Part shown: positions 45,451 through 55,084 of the stretch, piece by piece
Layout of the letters: each line of letters starts with the position of its first letter
How positions within the stretch are numbered: the first letter of the stretch is position 1
Assembly: GCF_030418305.1 (NCBI RefSeq)
Contig: NZ_JAUHPX010000008.1
Span: 60,858 to 124,857, forward strand
Direction of reading: 5' to 3'
DNA: 64,000 nucleotides
DNA from: Demequina lignilytica
GTDB taxonomy: Bacteria > Actinomycetota > Actinomycetes > Actinomycetales > Demequinaceae
Program-made: the position numbers and the translations under genes
The notes under the pieces: generated by a model
The model's database searches: none
Seen by the model: the letters and a program-made list of their open reading frames with translations, nothing else
What the model was told of the DNA's origin: nothing

Positions 45451-47265
45451 ATGGCCCCGATGCACATGTCCTCCCCGAGCCTCGCCACCGTCGACGAGCA
45501 CCTCAACCTGGCCGCGCTGCTGCGTGAGCGCGCCACCGCCACCCCCGCCGCGCCCTTCGCCGAGGTGAAGGACGACGCCGGGGAGTGGACCCCCGTCTCC
45601 CTCGCCGAGTTCCACGCGCGCGTCCGCGACGTCGCCAAGGGCCTGGTCGCGCAGGGCGTCGGCCCCGGCGACCGCGTCGGCATCATGGGCGACACCAGCC
45701 TCGAGTGGTCCGTCATGGACTTCGCCGTCCTCACCGCGGGCGGCGTCTCGGTGCCGATCTACCCGTCCTCCTCGGCGAAGCAGTGCGCGTGGATCGTGGA
45801 CGATGCGGGCCTCGCCTTCGTCGCCGCCGAGACCGCGGAGCAGCGGGAGATGATCGCCGGCCTCGACTCGGAGCCGACGGCGCTCGCGCTCACCGCCGCC
45901 GGGCTCGACCAGGTCGCGGAGGCCGGGGGTGCCGTCACCGACGCCGACCTCGACGCCCGCACCGCCGACGTGGTGCTGGACGACCTCGCGAGCATCATCT
46001 ACACCTCGGGCACCACCGGACGCCCCAAGGGAGCGATGCTCACCCACGGCAACCTCGTGGTGCACTGCGCGAACATCGAGCTCGACCCGCACTTCGGCGC
46101 GTTCGTCCAGGGCGAGACCCGGGTGCTGCTCTTCCTGCCGCTGGCGCACGTGTTCGCGCGGCTCGCGATGGTGCTCGCGCTGAGCTCCGGCGCCGTGATC
46201 GGCTACACCCCGAACCACAAGACCCTCGCCGCCGACCTCGCGGGCTTCCGCCCGACGTGGATGCCGCTGGTGCCGCGCGTGCTCGAGACCATCTACAACC
46301 GCGCGGACGCCGCGCAGTCGGGGATCAAGAAGAAGATCTTCCGCTGGTCCGCGTGGGTGGCGCGCAAGGTGTCGATGGCGCAGGAGACCGGCGGCCACGG
46401 CATCGTCCTCCGCGCGCAGTTCGCCGTCGCGGACGCGCTGGTGCTGAAGAAGATCCGCCACCTCATGGGCGGCCAGCTCGGCTACGTCCTCGCGGGCGGC
46501 GCGAAGCTCACCCCGCAGGTGGGCCACTTCTTCCGCGGCCTGGGTGTCACGGTCATGCAGGGCTACGGCCTGACCGAGACCACCGCAGCGCACATGGGCA
46601 CCCCGAGCACCGACCAGGTCATGGGGACCGTGGGCCACCCGATCGCCGGCTGCGAGATCACGCTCGCCGAGGACGGGGAGGTCCTCGCCCGCGGCGTCAA
46701 CCTGTTCACGGGCTACTGGAACGCCCCCGAGGCGACCGCCGAGGTCATGCGGGACGGCTGGTTCGCCACGGGCGACCTGGGCGAGATCCACGACGGCAAC
46801 CTCACCATCACGGGTCGCAAGAAGGAGATCCTGGTCCTGTCGTCGGGCAAGAACATCCAGCCCGCGGTCCTGGAGGACTCGATCCGCTCGCACCCCGCGA
46901 TCCAGGACTCCGTGGTGATCGGCGACGGACGGCACTTCGTCTCCGCCGTGGTGACGCTCGACCCGGTGCTCCTGCCGACCTGGCTCAAGGCGCACGATCT
47001 GCCGGACATGACGCTCGAGGAGGCCTCGATGAACGAGCGCGTCCGCGAGCTCATCGGCCGCGCGATCGCCGCCGCGAACGAGCACGTCTCCCGCGCCGAG
47101 GCGATCCGCGAGTACCGGATCCTGCCCCGGGAGTTCACGGAGGCGCGCGAGGAGATCACCGCGTCCCTCAAGATCCGCCGCGCCGTGGTCATGGAGCACT
47201 TCGCGGATGTGATCGAGTCGATCTACGCGAAGAAGGACAAGAACCCGCCCGGCTCGCCGGCCTGA
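45451..47265 (+). CDS. Long-chain fatty acid-CoA ligase (FadD15-type)
   Basis: A 604-residue AMP-forming acyl-CoA synthetase. The P-loop motif is IIYTSGTTGRPKGAMLTHGN; LPLAHVFARL, MQGYGLTETTA and DGWFATGDLGEIHDGNLTITG follow, with the adenylation Lys region GRKKEILVLSSGKNIQP. These are the features of the FadD15 group, which activates long-chain fatty acids for degradation or lipid synthesis at the membrane. The palindromic operator on its promoter suggests repression relieved by acyl-CoA or fatty acid. Confidence 0.95.
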   Translation: MAPMHMSSPSLATVDEHLNLAALLRERATATPAAPFAEVKDDAGEWTPVSLAEFHARVRDVAKGLVAQGVGPGDRVGIMGDTSLEWSVMDFAVLTAGGVSVPIYPSSSAKQCAWIVDDAGLAFVAAETAEQREMIAGLDSEPTALALTAAGLDQVAEAGGAVTDADLDARTADVVLDDLASIIYTSGTTGRPKGAMLTHGNLVVHCANIELDPHFGAFVQGETRVLLFLPLAHVFARLAMVLALSSGAVIGYTPNHKTLAADLAGFRPTWMPLVPRVLETIYNRADAAQSGIKKKIFRWSAWVARKVSMAQETGGHGIVLRAQFAVADALVLKKIRHLMGGQLGYVLAGGAKLTPQVGHFFRGLGVTVMQGYGLTETTAAHMGTPSTDQVMGTVGHPIAGCEITLAEDGEVLARGVNLFTGYWNAPEATAEVMRDGWFATGDLGEIHDGNLTITGRKKEILVLSSGKNIQPAVLEDSIRSHPAIQDSVVIGDGRHFVSAVVTLDPVLLPTWLKAHDLPDMTLEEASMNERVRELIGRAIAAANEHVSRAEAIREYRILPREFTEAREEITASLKIRRAVVMEHFADVIESIYAKKDKNPPGSPA

Positions 47266-47323
47266 GGCGGGTCGGCCGCGCCTGCACGATGCGGCGGCCC
47301 CGGCTCCGTCCTAGCCTGAAGGC

Positions 47324-48301
47324 GTGAGGCCCCGTCCCGTTCGCGACGATGCGCGCTACCGCTCCGCCGAGGCGGCGCTCTGGGCGCATCACGGCATCCC
47401 GGACCCCGTCGAGCGGTGGGTCCAGGTGCCCTCGCTCGGGATCCGGGTCCGGGTCGTGGAGCGCGGCGAGGGGCGTCCGGTGGTCTTCGTCCACGGCACC
47501 CCGTCCGCGGGCGCGAACCTGGTGCCGCTGGTCGCGGCGCTGCCGGGGGTCCGAGCGATCGTCGTCGACCGCCCCGGCTGCGGGCTGAGCGACCCGATCG
47601 ACTACCGCGACCTCACCCGCGACGGCCTGCTCGCGGCACTCGAGGCGTACCTCGCGGCCGTGATCGAGTCCATCGACGAGGCACCCGTGGACCTGGTCGG
47701 CAGCTCGGCGGGCGGGATGGCGGTGCTGCACCTGGCGTCGGTGCGGCCGGACCTGGCCCGCAGCATCGTCCTCGCCGGTGTGCCCGCGGTGCGAGGCATG
47801 CGTCTGCCCGCCCAGATGAAGGCCGCCGCGACGGCGCCGATCGCCAACGCGATCCCGCGTCACTGGACCACGGAGCGGGAGGTGCGGGCGTCGCTGCGTG
47901 CGGTGGGTCATGAGCGGCTCATCGCCGAGGGCGGTGTCACCGGCCCCGACATGGAGTGGCGGCTCGCTCTCGCGCGGCACACGGACACGTTCGCGCACGA
48001 GCTGCGCCTGCTGCGTCGGGTCGCCACGTGGCGGGGGCTCCGCTCCGACTGGATGATCGCGCAGGCGGGGCTCGAGGCGATCCAGGCGCCCTCGCTGTGG
48101 CTGGTCGGCGATCGCGACCCGTACGCGTCCCCGGAGCGGGTCCGCGGGTGGGCGGCGCACGCGCGCGGCTCGACGGTGGTCACGCTGCCTGGGGTCGGCC
48201 ACCTGCCCTGGCTCGACGACGCGGCGGGCGTCGGGGCCATGATCGCGCGGTGGTGGGCCGATGCCCCGGTCCGCATGGCGGATGTCGGAGGGCGGATCTA
48301 G
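47324..48301 (+). CDS. Alpha/beta hydrolase
   Basis: A 325-residue hydrolase from a GTG preceded by TAGCCT, so probably leaderless. The oxyanion region is VVFVHGTPSAGANL, the nucleophile elbow is LVGSSAGGMAVL (Ser in G-S-S-A-G), the acid is in LVGDRDPYASPERV and the His in TLPGVGHLPWLDD. No signal peptide is seen. Substrate is unknown; it lies between fadD and a DrrAB-type exporter. Confidence 0.9.
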   Translation: MRPRPVRDDARYRSAEAALWAHHGIPDPVERWVQVPSLGIRVRVVERGEGRPVVFVHGTPSAGANLVPLVAALPGVRAIVVDRPGCGLSDPIDYRDLTRDGLLAALEAYLAAVIESIDEAPVDLVGSSAGGMAVLHLASVRPDLARSIVLAGVPAVRGMRLPAQMKAAATAPIANAIPRHWTTEREVRASLRAVGHERLIAEGGVTGPDMEWRLALARHTDTFAHELRLLRRVATWRGLRSDWMIAQAGLEAIQAPSLWLVGDRDPYASPERVRGWAAHARGSTVVTLPGVGHLPWLDDAAGVGAMIARWWADAPVRMADVGGRI

Positions 48302-48348
48302 CCTGACGGGGTGCGCTCCCGCCCCGGGGATGCGCCGGGGGAGGCGCC

Positions 48349-49314
48349 ATGTCGGACCTGGTCATCGAGACCGCCGGACTGACCAAGATCTACGGCAGGC
48401 AGCGTGCCGTCGACTCGATCGATCTGAGCGTCCCGCGCGGCGGCGTCCACGGCTTCCTCGGTCCCAACGGGGCGGGCAAGACCACGGCGATCAGGATGCT
48501 CTCGACGCTGATCCTTCCCGACGAGGGCAGCGCGCGCGTGCTCGGGTACGACGTGGTGCGTGAGGCGGACCACGTGCGCAGCCATGTGAGCCTCACGGGC
48601 CAGTTCGCCTCGGTCGACGAGGACCTCACCGGCCACGAGAACCTGCGCCTGCTCGCGCGGCTGCACGGCTACCGCGGCACGGCTGCGGGGGAGCGTGCCG
48701 ACCAGCTGCTCGCGGCCTTCGGGTTGGACGATGCGGCGGGCAAGCAGGTGAAGAAGTTCAGCGGCGGCATGCGTCGCCGGATCGACATCGCGGCCTCCCT
48801 GGTGGTGACGCCTGAGCTGCTGTTCCTCGACGAGCCGACCACGGGCCTGGACCCGCGGGCACGCAACGAGGTGTGGGACATCGTGCGCGCGCTGGTCGCC
48901 CATGGCACCACCGTGCTGCTCACCACGCAGTACCTCGACGAGGCGGACCACCTCGCGGACCGCATCAGCGTGATCGACCGCGGCCGCATCATCGCCGAGG
49001 GGACGTCGTCGGAGCTCAAGGCGTCGGTCGGCTCGGGGACGCTCCACGTGCGCGTCATGCACCGCGCCGATCGAGCGCGCGCCCGCGACGTGCTGGTGCG
49101 CGAGCTGGGCGTCCCGGTGGAGGAGGCGCACGACCCGCAGCTGCTCGTCGCCGCCATCGAGGACCGCGGCCGCGTGACCCGCGCACTGACGGCCCTCGAG
49201 GAGGAGCGGCTCGAGCTCGCCCAGTTCGCGCTCGGCCAGCCGACCCTCGACGAGGTGTTCCTGGCCCTCACCGGCCATGCCGCCGACGACGCGGACGCGG
49301 AGGAGGCGGCATGA
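48349..49314 (+). CDS. ABC exporter ATPase, DrrA (daunorubicin-resistance) type
   Basis: A 321-residue ATPase. Walker A is [17 protein letters not shown], the Q-loop region [20 protein letters not shown], the signature [17 protein letters not shown] and Walker [21 protein letters not shown]. The C-terminal 100 residues carry the extension typical of DrrA proteins. It powers the permease encoded by the overlapping next gene and is likely to export a hydrophobic compound or lipid. Confidence 0.95.
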   Translation: MSDLVIETAGLTKIYGRQRAVDSIDLSVPRGGVHGFLGPNGAGKTTAIRMLSTLILPDEGSARVLGYDVVREADHVRSHVSLTGQFASVDEDLTGHENLRLLARLHGYRGTAAGERADQLLAAFGLDDAAGKQVKKFSGGMRRRIDIAASLVVTPELLFLDEPTTGLDPRARNEVWDIVRALVAHGTTVLLTTQYLDEADHLADRISVIDRGRIIAEGTSSELKASVGSGTLHVRVMHRADRARARDVLVRELGVPVEEAHDPQLLVAAIEDRGRVTRALTALEEERLELAQFALGQPTLDEVFLALTGHAADDADAEEAA

Positions 49315-50150
49315 GCGCGGAGACCAAGGCGAGCGTCGCATCCTCCGCCCCGACCATCGCGGATGCGCTCGCGTCGGCGAGCCGGCCGCCGCGCGCGAAC
49401 GCGCTCAGCACGTCGATCACGTTCGGCTGGCGGGCGCTGCTGAAGATCAAGCACGTCCCCGAGCAGCTGTTCGACGTCACCGTGTTCCCGGTGATGATGA
49501 CGCTGCTGTTCACGTACCTGTTCGGCGGGGCGATCGCCGGATCCACCGGCGAGTACATCGCCTACATCGCGCCGGGCGTCCTGGTGCAGTCCGTGCTCTT
49601 CATCACCATGTACACGGGCTCGAACCTGCGCACCGATATCGACCGGGGGGTCTTCGACCGCTTCAGGTCCCTTCCCATCTGGCGACCGAGCCCGCTGGTC
49701 GGGATGCTGCTGGGCGACGGCGTGCGCTTCCTGGTGGCGTCGCTCATCACCGCGGCCGTCTGCCTGGCGATCGGCTGGCGTCCCGCGGGCGGCGTGATCG
49801 GCGTGCTCGCCGGCATCGCGCTGCTGCTGGTCTTCGCGTTCTCGCTCGGATGGATCTGGACGTTCCTGTCGCTGATCCTGCGCACGCCGCAGGCGATCAT
49901 GGGCGTGGCCGGCTTCACGCTGATGCCGCTGCTGTTCGGATCCAACATCTTCGTCGATCCCGCCACCATGCCGGGCTGGCTGCAGGCCTGGGTGAGCGTC
50001 AACCCCGTCTCGGATCTGGTGACCGCGGTGCGCGCGCTCATGGACGGCGCGCCTGTCGGCGGGGAGCTCGGGATCGCGCTCGCGTGGTCCGCCGGGCTGG
50101 TCGCGGTGTTCGGATCGCTCACCATGTGGCGGTACCGCGACCCCCGTTAA
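49311..50150 (+). CDS. ABC-2-type permease, DrrB type
   Basis: A 279-residue membrane protein starting within the ATPase stop (ATGA). It has about six helices ([39 protein letters not shown], and four more) and the DrrB-type sequence [21 protein letters not shown] between helices 2 and 3, with [16 protein letters not shown] near the end. Together with the ATPase it forms an exporter; the substrate is not visible. Confidence 0.94.
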   Translation: MSAETKASVASSAPTIADALASASRPPRANALSTSITFGWRALLKIKHVPEQLFDVTVFPVMMTLLFTYLFGGAIAGSTGEYIAYIAPGVLVQSVLFITMYTGSNLRTDIDRGVFDRFRSLPIWRPSPLVGMLLGDGVRFLVASLITAAVCLAIGWRPAGGVIGVLAGIALLLVFAFSLGWIWTFLSLILRTPQAIMGVAGFTLMPLLFGSNIFVDPATMPGWLQAWVSVNPVSDLVTAVRALMDGAPVGGELGIALAWSAGLVAVFGSLTMWRYRDPR

Positions 50151-50192
50151 GGCTCACATCGCAGCCGAGACAATAAGGCACCGGGTTCCTCC

Positions 50193-50222
50193 TTGTGCGA
50201 ATCGATTCGCGATGCCTAACGT
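50193..50222 (+). promoter_or_regulatory. Promoter with embedded 14-bp palindrome
   Basis: TTGTGC (50193-50198) and TAACGT (50217-50222) are spaced by 18 bases. The perfect palindrome GCGAATCGATTCGC (50197-50210) overlaps the -35 and fills half the spacer, so a repressor bound there would block transcription of the small CxxC protein and perhaps the multicopper oxidase. Confidence 0.65.
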
Positions 50223-50272
50223 CGGAATCACCCCCCCACTCTTCGCCGCGACGATGCGGAAGGAGGCCCAGC

Positions 50273-50500
50273 ATGATGCCCATGGTCGAGGTCGGTGAGC
50301 TGGTCACCGCTCCGTTCGAGTTCACGTGCGTCGCGAAGCACCATCACGACATCGAGGAGGTGCGCCTCTCCGCCATCCGCGAGGTGGTGGACCGGCGCTT
50401 CAAGGACGGCATCCGCGTCGAGCTCAGCTGGCAGGGCTACTGCCCATGCTGCGGGCGCCGCGTCTCCGTCGAGCCGATCCACGGCTCGGTCGCCGTCTGA
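50273..50500 (+). CDS. Small CxxC protein upstream of multicopper oxidase
   Basis: A 75-residue protein from the ATG at 50273, which has AGGAGG nine bases upstream. Residues about 20-27 are CVAKHHHD and residues 59-63 are CPCCG, so it has clustered His and Cys that could bind metal. No family is recognised. The gene precedes a multicopper oxidase by 63 bases, and its promoter carries a palindrome. Confidence 0.65.
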   Translation: MMPMVEVGELVTAPFEFTCVAKHHHDIEEVRLSAIREVVDRRFKDGIRVELSWQGYCPCCGRRVSVEPIHGSVAV

Positions 50501-50527
50501 GCGCACTCTCAGTTTCACGAGGCACCA

Positions 50528-50543
50528 TGGACTGATCAGTCCA
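50528..50543. promoter_or_regulatory. 16-bp perfect palindrome before the multicopper oxidase
   Basis: TGGACTGATCAGTCCA is a perfect palindrome 20 bases before the multicopper oxidase ATG. It could be an operator or a small terminator hairpin of the upstream gene; position and sequence do not decide. Confidence 0.5.
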
Positions 50544-50563
50544 GCCGAGGGAGCGTGAGAGCC

Positions 50564-52075
50564 ATGGCCGAGAGGCCGTCGCGACGTACCGCGCTGACGC
50601 TCGGTCTGGTGGGCGTCGGGACCGTCGGCGCGGGGCTCGCGGGGCTCAAGATCGCCGGCGCGCCGCCGTTCTCGGAGCCCGTCGCCTCGACCTCGCCCTC
50701 CGCCGCCGACGCGACCGGCGGGGGCGCCGCGTGGGCCGAGCCCCCGGTGCTCGCCAGCGAGGACGGCTTCCTCGAGCTGGACCTGACCGCGGCGCCCACC
50801 CAGGTCGAGGTCGCGGGCGGGACCGCGATCATGCTCGCGTACAACGGCTCCGTCCCGGGCCCGACGCTGCACCTCAGCCCCGGGGACACGCTGCGGGTCC
50901 GCCTCACCAACGCGCTCGACGAGCCGACGAACCTCCACACCCACGGCCTGCAGGTGTCGCCGCTCGCGGACGGCGACAACCCCTTCATCAGCATCGAGCC
51001 GAGGCAGTCCTTCGACTATGTGATCGTGATCGACCCGGATCACCCGCACGGGGTGTTCTGGTACCACCCTCATCACCACGGCACGGTCGCGGACCAGGTC
51101 TTCGGGGGGCTCTACGGCGCGATCGTGATCGACCGCGACGACTGGTCGCAGCGCGCCCCGCGGGTCGCGGTGGTCTCCGACGTGACGCTCGTGGACGGGG
51201 GCGTCGCCACGGTCTCGGCAGCCGAGCGGCGTCAGGGCCGGCTGGGCGAGGCGGTGCTGGTCAACGGCTTGCTCGCGCCCGACCTGGCGACGGCGCCGGG
51301 CGCGACCGAGCGCCTGCTGCTGATCAACGCGTGCGCCAGCCGGTACCTCGACCTCGATCCCGGAGGCGCCACGGTGCGGGTGCGCGGCATCGACGGCGGC
51401 ACCTTCGACTCGCCGCGGGACGGGTCGCGGCTGCTGCTCGCGCCAGGCAACCGTGCCGACCTCGAGATCGACATGGTCGACGCGCCGGTCACGCTGACCG
51501 CCCGCGCCCACGGCATCGGCTCGATGGGCATGGGGATGATGAGCGCCGGCGTCGAGCCCGACGACGCCCTGCTGCTCACGCTGGTGCCCGACGCGAGGGC
51601 CGACACGCCGGTTCCCGTGCCGCCCGCATCGTTCCGGCCCCGGGACCTGCGCGAGGCGGACGTCGACGCCCGCCGCACCCTGAGCTTCACCATGGCGATG
51701 GGGGGAGGCGGGATGCGCTTCCTCATCGACGGGGAGGAGTTCGACGCCACGCGGATCGACCAGCAGGCCGACGTGGGCACCGTCGAGGAGTGGACGCTGC
51801 GCAACCGCACCATGATGGATCACCCGTTCCACCTGCATGTGTGGCCCATGCAGCTCATGGAGGCGGACGGGATCGACCTGCGCGACGTGGTCGATGTCCC
51901 GGCGGGCGAGGACGTGGTGGTGCGGATCGGCTTCGACCGGGTGCCCGGGACCACCGTGTACCACTGCCACGTCCTCGACCATGAGGACCTCGGGATGATG
52001 GGTGTGATCGATGTCGCACCTGCCGTACAGACCGGTGCGGAGGTCCCGGAGGACTCCGCGGACGTGGAAGGATGA
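50564..52075 (+). CDS. Tat-exported multicopper oxidase
   Basis: A 503-residue three-cupredoxin-type oxidase. The N-terminus RPSRRTALTLGLVGVGTVG is a twin-arginine signal. Copper ligands appear in the four usual pairs: NLHTHGLQV, FWYHPHHHGTVADQ, HPFHLHVWPMQ and VYHCHVLDHEDLGMMG, the last holding the T1 Cys, His and axial Met. A Met-rich loop (SMGMGMM) could bind extra copper. Such enzymes oxidise cuprous ion or phenolics outside the membrane. Met at 50564 is chosen over an in-frame GTG three codons earlier. Confidence 0.95.
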   Translation: MAERPSRRTALTLGLVGVGTVGAGLAGLKIAGAPPFSEPVASTSPSAADATGGGAAWAEPPVLASEDGFLELDLTAAPTQVEVAGGTAIMLAYNGSVPGPTLHLSPGDTLRVRLTNALDEPTNLHTHGLQVSPLADGDNPFISIEPRQSFDYVIVIDPDHPHGVFWYHPHHHGTVADQVFGGLYGAIVIDRDDWSQRAPRVAVVSDVTLVDGGVATVSAAERRQGRLGEAVLVNGLLAPDLATAPGATERLLLINACASRYLDLDPGGATVRVRGIDGGTFDSPRDGSRLLLAPGNRADLEIDMVDAPVTLTARAHGIGSMGMGMMSAGVEPDDALLLTLVPDARADTPVPVPPASFRPRDLREADVDARRTLSFTMAMGGGGMRFLIDGEEFDATRIDQQADVGTVEEWTLRNRTMMDHPFHLHVWPMQLMEADGIDLRDVVDVPAGEDVVVRIGFDRVPGTTVYHCHVLDHEDLGMMGVIDVAPAVQTGAEVPEDSADVEG

Positions 52076-52082
52076 TGGGCTC

Positions 52083-52502
52083 GTGAGCATCTCCGCTGAA
52101 ATCGAACCCCGGACCTACTTCAGCAGCCTCGAGAACGCGCTGGGCGACTTCCAGCCGCCCTACGAGGCCCTCCCCGTCATCCGCGACGTGGCGCGCGGAC
52201 TCGACTACACGCACGTCTTCATCCCCGAGTCCCGGGCCCACATCGGGCTCGAGGCGGCCGGCGGCGGCGAGCCGATCGCGTACATCTTCCCCGGCTTCAT
52301 CGCGCTGCACCCGCGCGGCGGCGTGAGCTCGTTCGTCGAGCTCCCGCAGCCCCTGGCCGAGGAGGCTCCCGCCCCGGCGACCACCAAGGCCTCCCGGGCC
52401 GCCGCATCGTCGCCCGCGAAGGCCGTCCAGGCCGAGCCCGTCGCGTGCGCCGGCTGCTTCACGGCGCTGCCTGCCTCGGGCCGGTGCGACTACTGCGACT
52501 GA
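52083..52502 (+). CDS. Uncharacterised protein with C-terminal CxxC pair
   Basis: A 139-residue protein from the GTG at 52083, 8 bases after the oxidase stop. The N-terminal 90 residues are a compact domain (PRTYFSSLENALGDFQ, YTHVFIPESRAHIGLEAAGG) that I do not recognise. An Ala/Pro linker leads to CAGCFTALPASGRCDYC, a zinc-ribbon-like double CxxC. Cotranscription with the oxidase is likely from the spacing. Confidence 0.7.
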   Translation: MSISAEIEPRTYFSSLENALGDFQPPYEALPVIRDVARGLDYTHVFIPESRAHIGLEAAGGGEPIAYIFPGFIALHPRGGVSSFVELPQPLAEEAPAPATTKASRAAASSPAKAVQAEPVACAGCFTALPASGRCDYCD

Positions 52503-52519
52503 CGGGGCCCTAGGCTCTG

Positions 52520-53239
52520 GTGTCCGTGAGCCTCGCCGAGATCTGGGACCGCCTGTGGGCGGACGTTACCACGCCCGTCGACGTCGCCCAGTCCACGGTG
52601 CTGATCGCGCTCGCGGTCGTGGTCGCATGCATCGTGGTCGCCCCGCTCTGGGGGATCGTCCGCCACGCGGTCACCATCGCGCACGAGGGCGGTCACGCCC
52701 TGGTCGCGGGGCTCACGGGGAGACGCGTCTCCGGCATCCGGCTGCACTCGGACACCTCGGGCCTGACCACGTCCTACGGCGAGGCCAAGCGCTTCCCGCT
52801 GACCCTGGTCGCGCTCGCCGGCTATCCGGCGCCCGGCGTGCTCGGGCTCGCCGCCGCGTGGGCGATCGCCGCCGGTCACGCGGTGGCGGTGCTGTGGGTG
52901 CTCGAGGCGGTGCTGCTCCTCATGCTGGTCAGGATCCGCAACTGGTACGGGCTGCTGGTGATGGTCGTGGCGATCGCCGGGCTGGGCGCGGCCGCCTGGC
53001 TCCTGCCCGATCCGTGGCGGGTGGGACTCGCCTGCGGGCTCGCGTGGCTGCTGATGATCGGCGCCGTCCGTGCGGTGGTCGAGCTCGGCTCCTCCCGCCG
53101 CGGCGGTCGCGGGCGAGGGTCGGACGCCGACGCGCTGGCGCGGCTCACCACGGTTCCCGGCGGCGCATGGGTCGCGGTGTTCTGGCTGCTGACCGCCGGG
53201 TGCGCCGGCCTCGGCGGCTGGTGGCTGCTGGCGTCGTAG
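52520..53239 (+). CDS. M50B-like membrane metalloprotease
   Basis: A 239-residue protein with about six helices. The zinc motif HEGGH (in TIAHEGGHALVAGLTGR) sits at the end of a membrane segment, as in site-2-protease relatives of the M50B group found in actinobacteria. The second motif typical of S2P is not obvious, so activity is uncertain. TAGGCT lies just before the GTG at 52520; a GTG two codons later may be the real leaderless start. Confidence 0.82.
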   Translation: MSVSLAEIWDRLWADVTTPVDVAQSTVLIALAVVVACIVVAPLWGIVRHAVTIAHEGGHALVAGLTGRRVSGIRLHSDTSGLTTSYGEAKRFPLTLVALAGYPAPGVLGLAAAWAIAAGHAVAVLWVLEAVLLLMLVRIRNWYGLLVMVVAIAGLGAAAWLLPDPWRVGLACGLAWLLMIGAVRAVVELGSSRRGGRGRGSDADALARLTTVPGGAWVAVFWLLTAGCAGLGGWWLLAS

Positions 53240-53246
53240 CGCGGTC

Positions 53247-53813
53247 TCAGCGCACGTCGTAGGTGAGGGTCACGTGGCCGGCGGGGAGCACCTCGGCCTC
53301 GACCAGGTCGAGGCCGCGCGGGTGGCGCAGACCGGGCGTGGCCGTCCGACCTTGGCCGATGAGGATCGGGACGATGCGCAGGCGGACCCGCTCGACCAGC
53401 TCCGCCTGGAGCAGCGCGCCGGCGAGCTGGAGGCTGCCCCAGACGACGATGTCGCCCGCGTAGTGGAGCTTGAGGCGGCGCGCGGTGTCGCGCGGCTCAC
53501 CGTGCTCGACGATCGCGGAGGAGTACGAGCCCCACGGGGCCGCGGCGAGCGTGTTGGTGACCACGTGCTTCGGAAGCCGGTTGAGGTGGTCGGCCATGGG
53601 CTCGTCGTCGGTGGTCTTGTCGGGCCAGTACGCGGCGAACAGCTCGTAGGTGGTGCGGCCCAGGAGGATGGCCTCGGTGTGCTCGAGCATGTCGAGCTGG
53701 CCGGGGTCCGTCGGGTCGAACGGGCCCGGCATGCGCATGAAGTCCAGCTCGCCGTCCGGCCCGCATGCGAAGCCGTCGGCGGTGAGGATCTGTTCGACGA
53801 TGAGGCGGCCCAT
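53247..53813 (-). CDS. Dihydrofolate reductase-like (RibD C-terminal) protein
   Basis: A 188-residue protein of the RibD C-terminal/DHFR-like family. It starts GRLIVEQILTADGFACG, then has LLGRTTYELFAAYWP, HVVTNTLAAAPW and the NADPH-binding IVVWGSLQLAGALLQAEL. The ATG at 53813 is the family start; upstream sequence is shadow. Members reduce pyrimidine or pterin compounds, but stand-alone copies like this are uncharacterised. It converges with the M50-like gene. Confidence 0.88.
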   Translation of the reverse strand: MGRLIVEQILTADGFACGPDGELDFMRMPGPFDPTDPGQLDMLEHTEAILLGRTTYELFAAYWPDKTTDDEPMADHLNRLPKHVVTNTLAAAPWGSYSSAIVEHGEPRDTARRLKLHYAGDIVVWGSLQLAGALLQAELVERVRLRIVPILIGQGRTATPGLRHPRGLDLVEAEVLPAGHVTLTYDVR

Positions 53814-53920
53814 ACGGCCAGGATAGGCCGCGTGGAGTTGGCCACACAGGACTTGCCTCCCGGGGGCTGGAGACGCTGTAATGCTCCGACCAAGTCCATG
53901 ATCGACCAGGAGTGATAGTC

Positions 53921-55084
53921 GTGCCGTTGCCACCGCCGGGATGGATGTCCGATCCGTCCCAGGTGGGTCTCGAACGGTGGTGGGACGGCCAGCGCTGGAC
54001 CACCCGGACGCGCGACGCGGTCACCCTGATCGAGGGGCCGCCTCCCGCATGGCGGGCGCCCGCGGCGCCGTACCGCGCGGCTCAGCGCTCCGCCTGGCGG
54101 TTGCAGGTCACGGAGCAGGAACGCGCATCGTTCAGCCTGGGCCGTGTGGCCGGTACCGTCACGGCGATCGTCGTGATCGCCGCACTGGTGCTCGTGTTCG
54201 ACACCCCGTTCTCGCGCGCCCTGCACGCGTACGGCTTCCTTCCGGACGACGCACTCTCGGTGGTCGCCGCCGCCGATTCCGCGGGAGCGGTGCCGGCGGC
54301 GAGGCCGGTCCCCGCCGTGGTCGAGCACCCCGTGACCGGGTCGACGGAGCTCGTGCGGTATCTCGAGGCCGCGATGATCGCGCGCGAGGAGAGCATCGAC
54401 ATCTCCTCCTGGACAGCGGGCGCCGAGGGTGTCGCCGCCGTGGAGGACGCGATGCTCGAGGCGCTGACCCAGAACCCCTACGTGTTCGTGCAGGGCTGGC
54501 AGACGCTGACGCTCAACGGGCGCGCCGTGAGCCTCGAGCCCGAGTACGTGTACGACGCCGAGGAGACCCGCGCGCGCCAGGACGCCACCGCGGCCGCGGT
54601 GGACGAGGCGCTCACGGTGCTCGACCTGGGCGCCCTCGGCCCTGCCGACCAGGTCACCGCGATCCACGACTACGTCGCCCAGGCAGCGACCTACGACTAC
54701 GAGGCCGCCGATCTCATCAACGCGGGGGAGCGGAACCTCCAGGTGGCGCAGTCGCAGGAGGCCTACGGGATCCTGGTCGCCGGCTCCGCGGTCTGCAACG
54801 GCTACGCGCAGGCCTTCAAGGCGATCGCCGATGCGGCCGGGCTCGAGGCGGTCACGGTCACCGGCCAGGCCTGGTCGGGCCCGACCTCCGGCGGGCACGC
54901 GTGGAACCGCGTGCTGATCGACGGGCACTGGCTCGTGGTCGACGCGACGTGGGACGACGGGGGAGACCTCGCACCCGTGCCCGACGACTACCTGATGGTC
55001 GAGCCGGGCGACCCGGCGCTCATCACGCGGGACGCCGACTCCGACTGGGCGGTCGACGGGTCGATCGCGGGGTTCGGGGGCTAG
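53921..55084 (+). CDS. Transglutaminase-like membrane protein with DUF2510 domain
   Basis: A 387-residue protein from a GTG with AGGAG eight bases upstream. Residues 5-30 are a DUF2510-type motif (PPPGWMSDPSQVGLERWWDG). One membrane helix (AGTVTAIVVIAALVLVF) follows near residue 80. The C-terminal half is a transglutaminase/protease-like fold with Cys in AGSAVCNGYAQAFKAIADA, His in SGGHAWNRVL and Asp in WLVVDATWDDGG. The extracellular domain may process or cross-link cell-surface peptides. It overlaps the HNH gene by four bases at the convergent end. Confidence 0.85.
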   Translation: MPLPPPGWMSDPSQVGLERWWDGQRWTTRTRDAVTLIEGPPPAWRAPAAPYRAAQRSAWRLQVTEQERASFSLGRVAGTVTAIVVIAALVLVFDTPFSRALHAYGFLPDDALSVVAAADSAGAVPAARPVPAVVEHPVTGSTELVRYLEAAMIAREESIDISSWTAGAEGVAAVEDAMLEALTQNPYVFVQGWQTLTLNGRAVSLEPEYVYDAEETRARQDATAAAVDEALTVLDLGALGPADQVTAIHDYVAQAATYDYEAADLINAGERNLQVAQSQEAYGILVAGSAVCNGYAQAFKAIADAAGLEAVTVTGQAWSGPTSGGHAWNRVLIDGHWLVVDATWDDGGDLAPVPDDYLMVEPGDPALITRDADSDWAVDGSIAGFGG

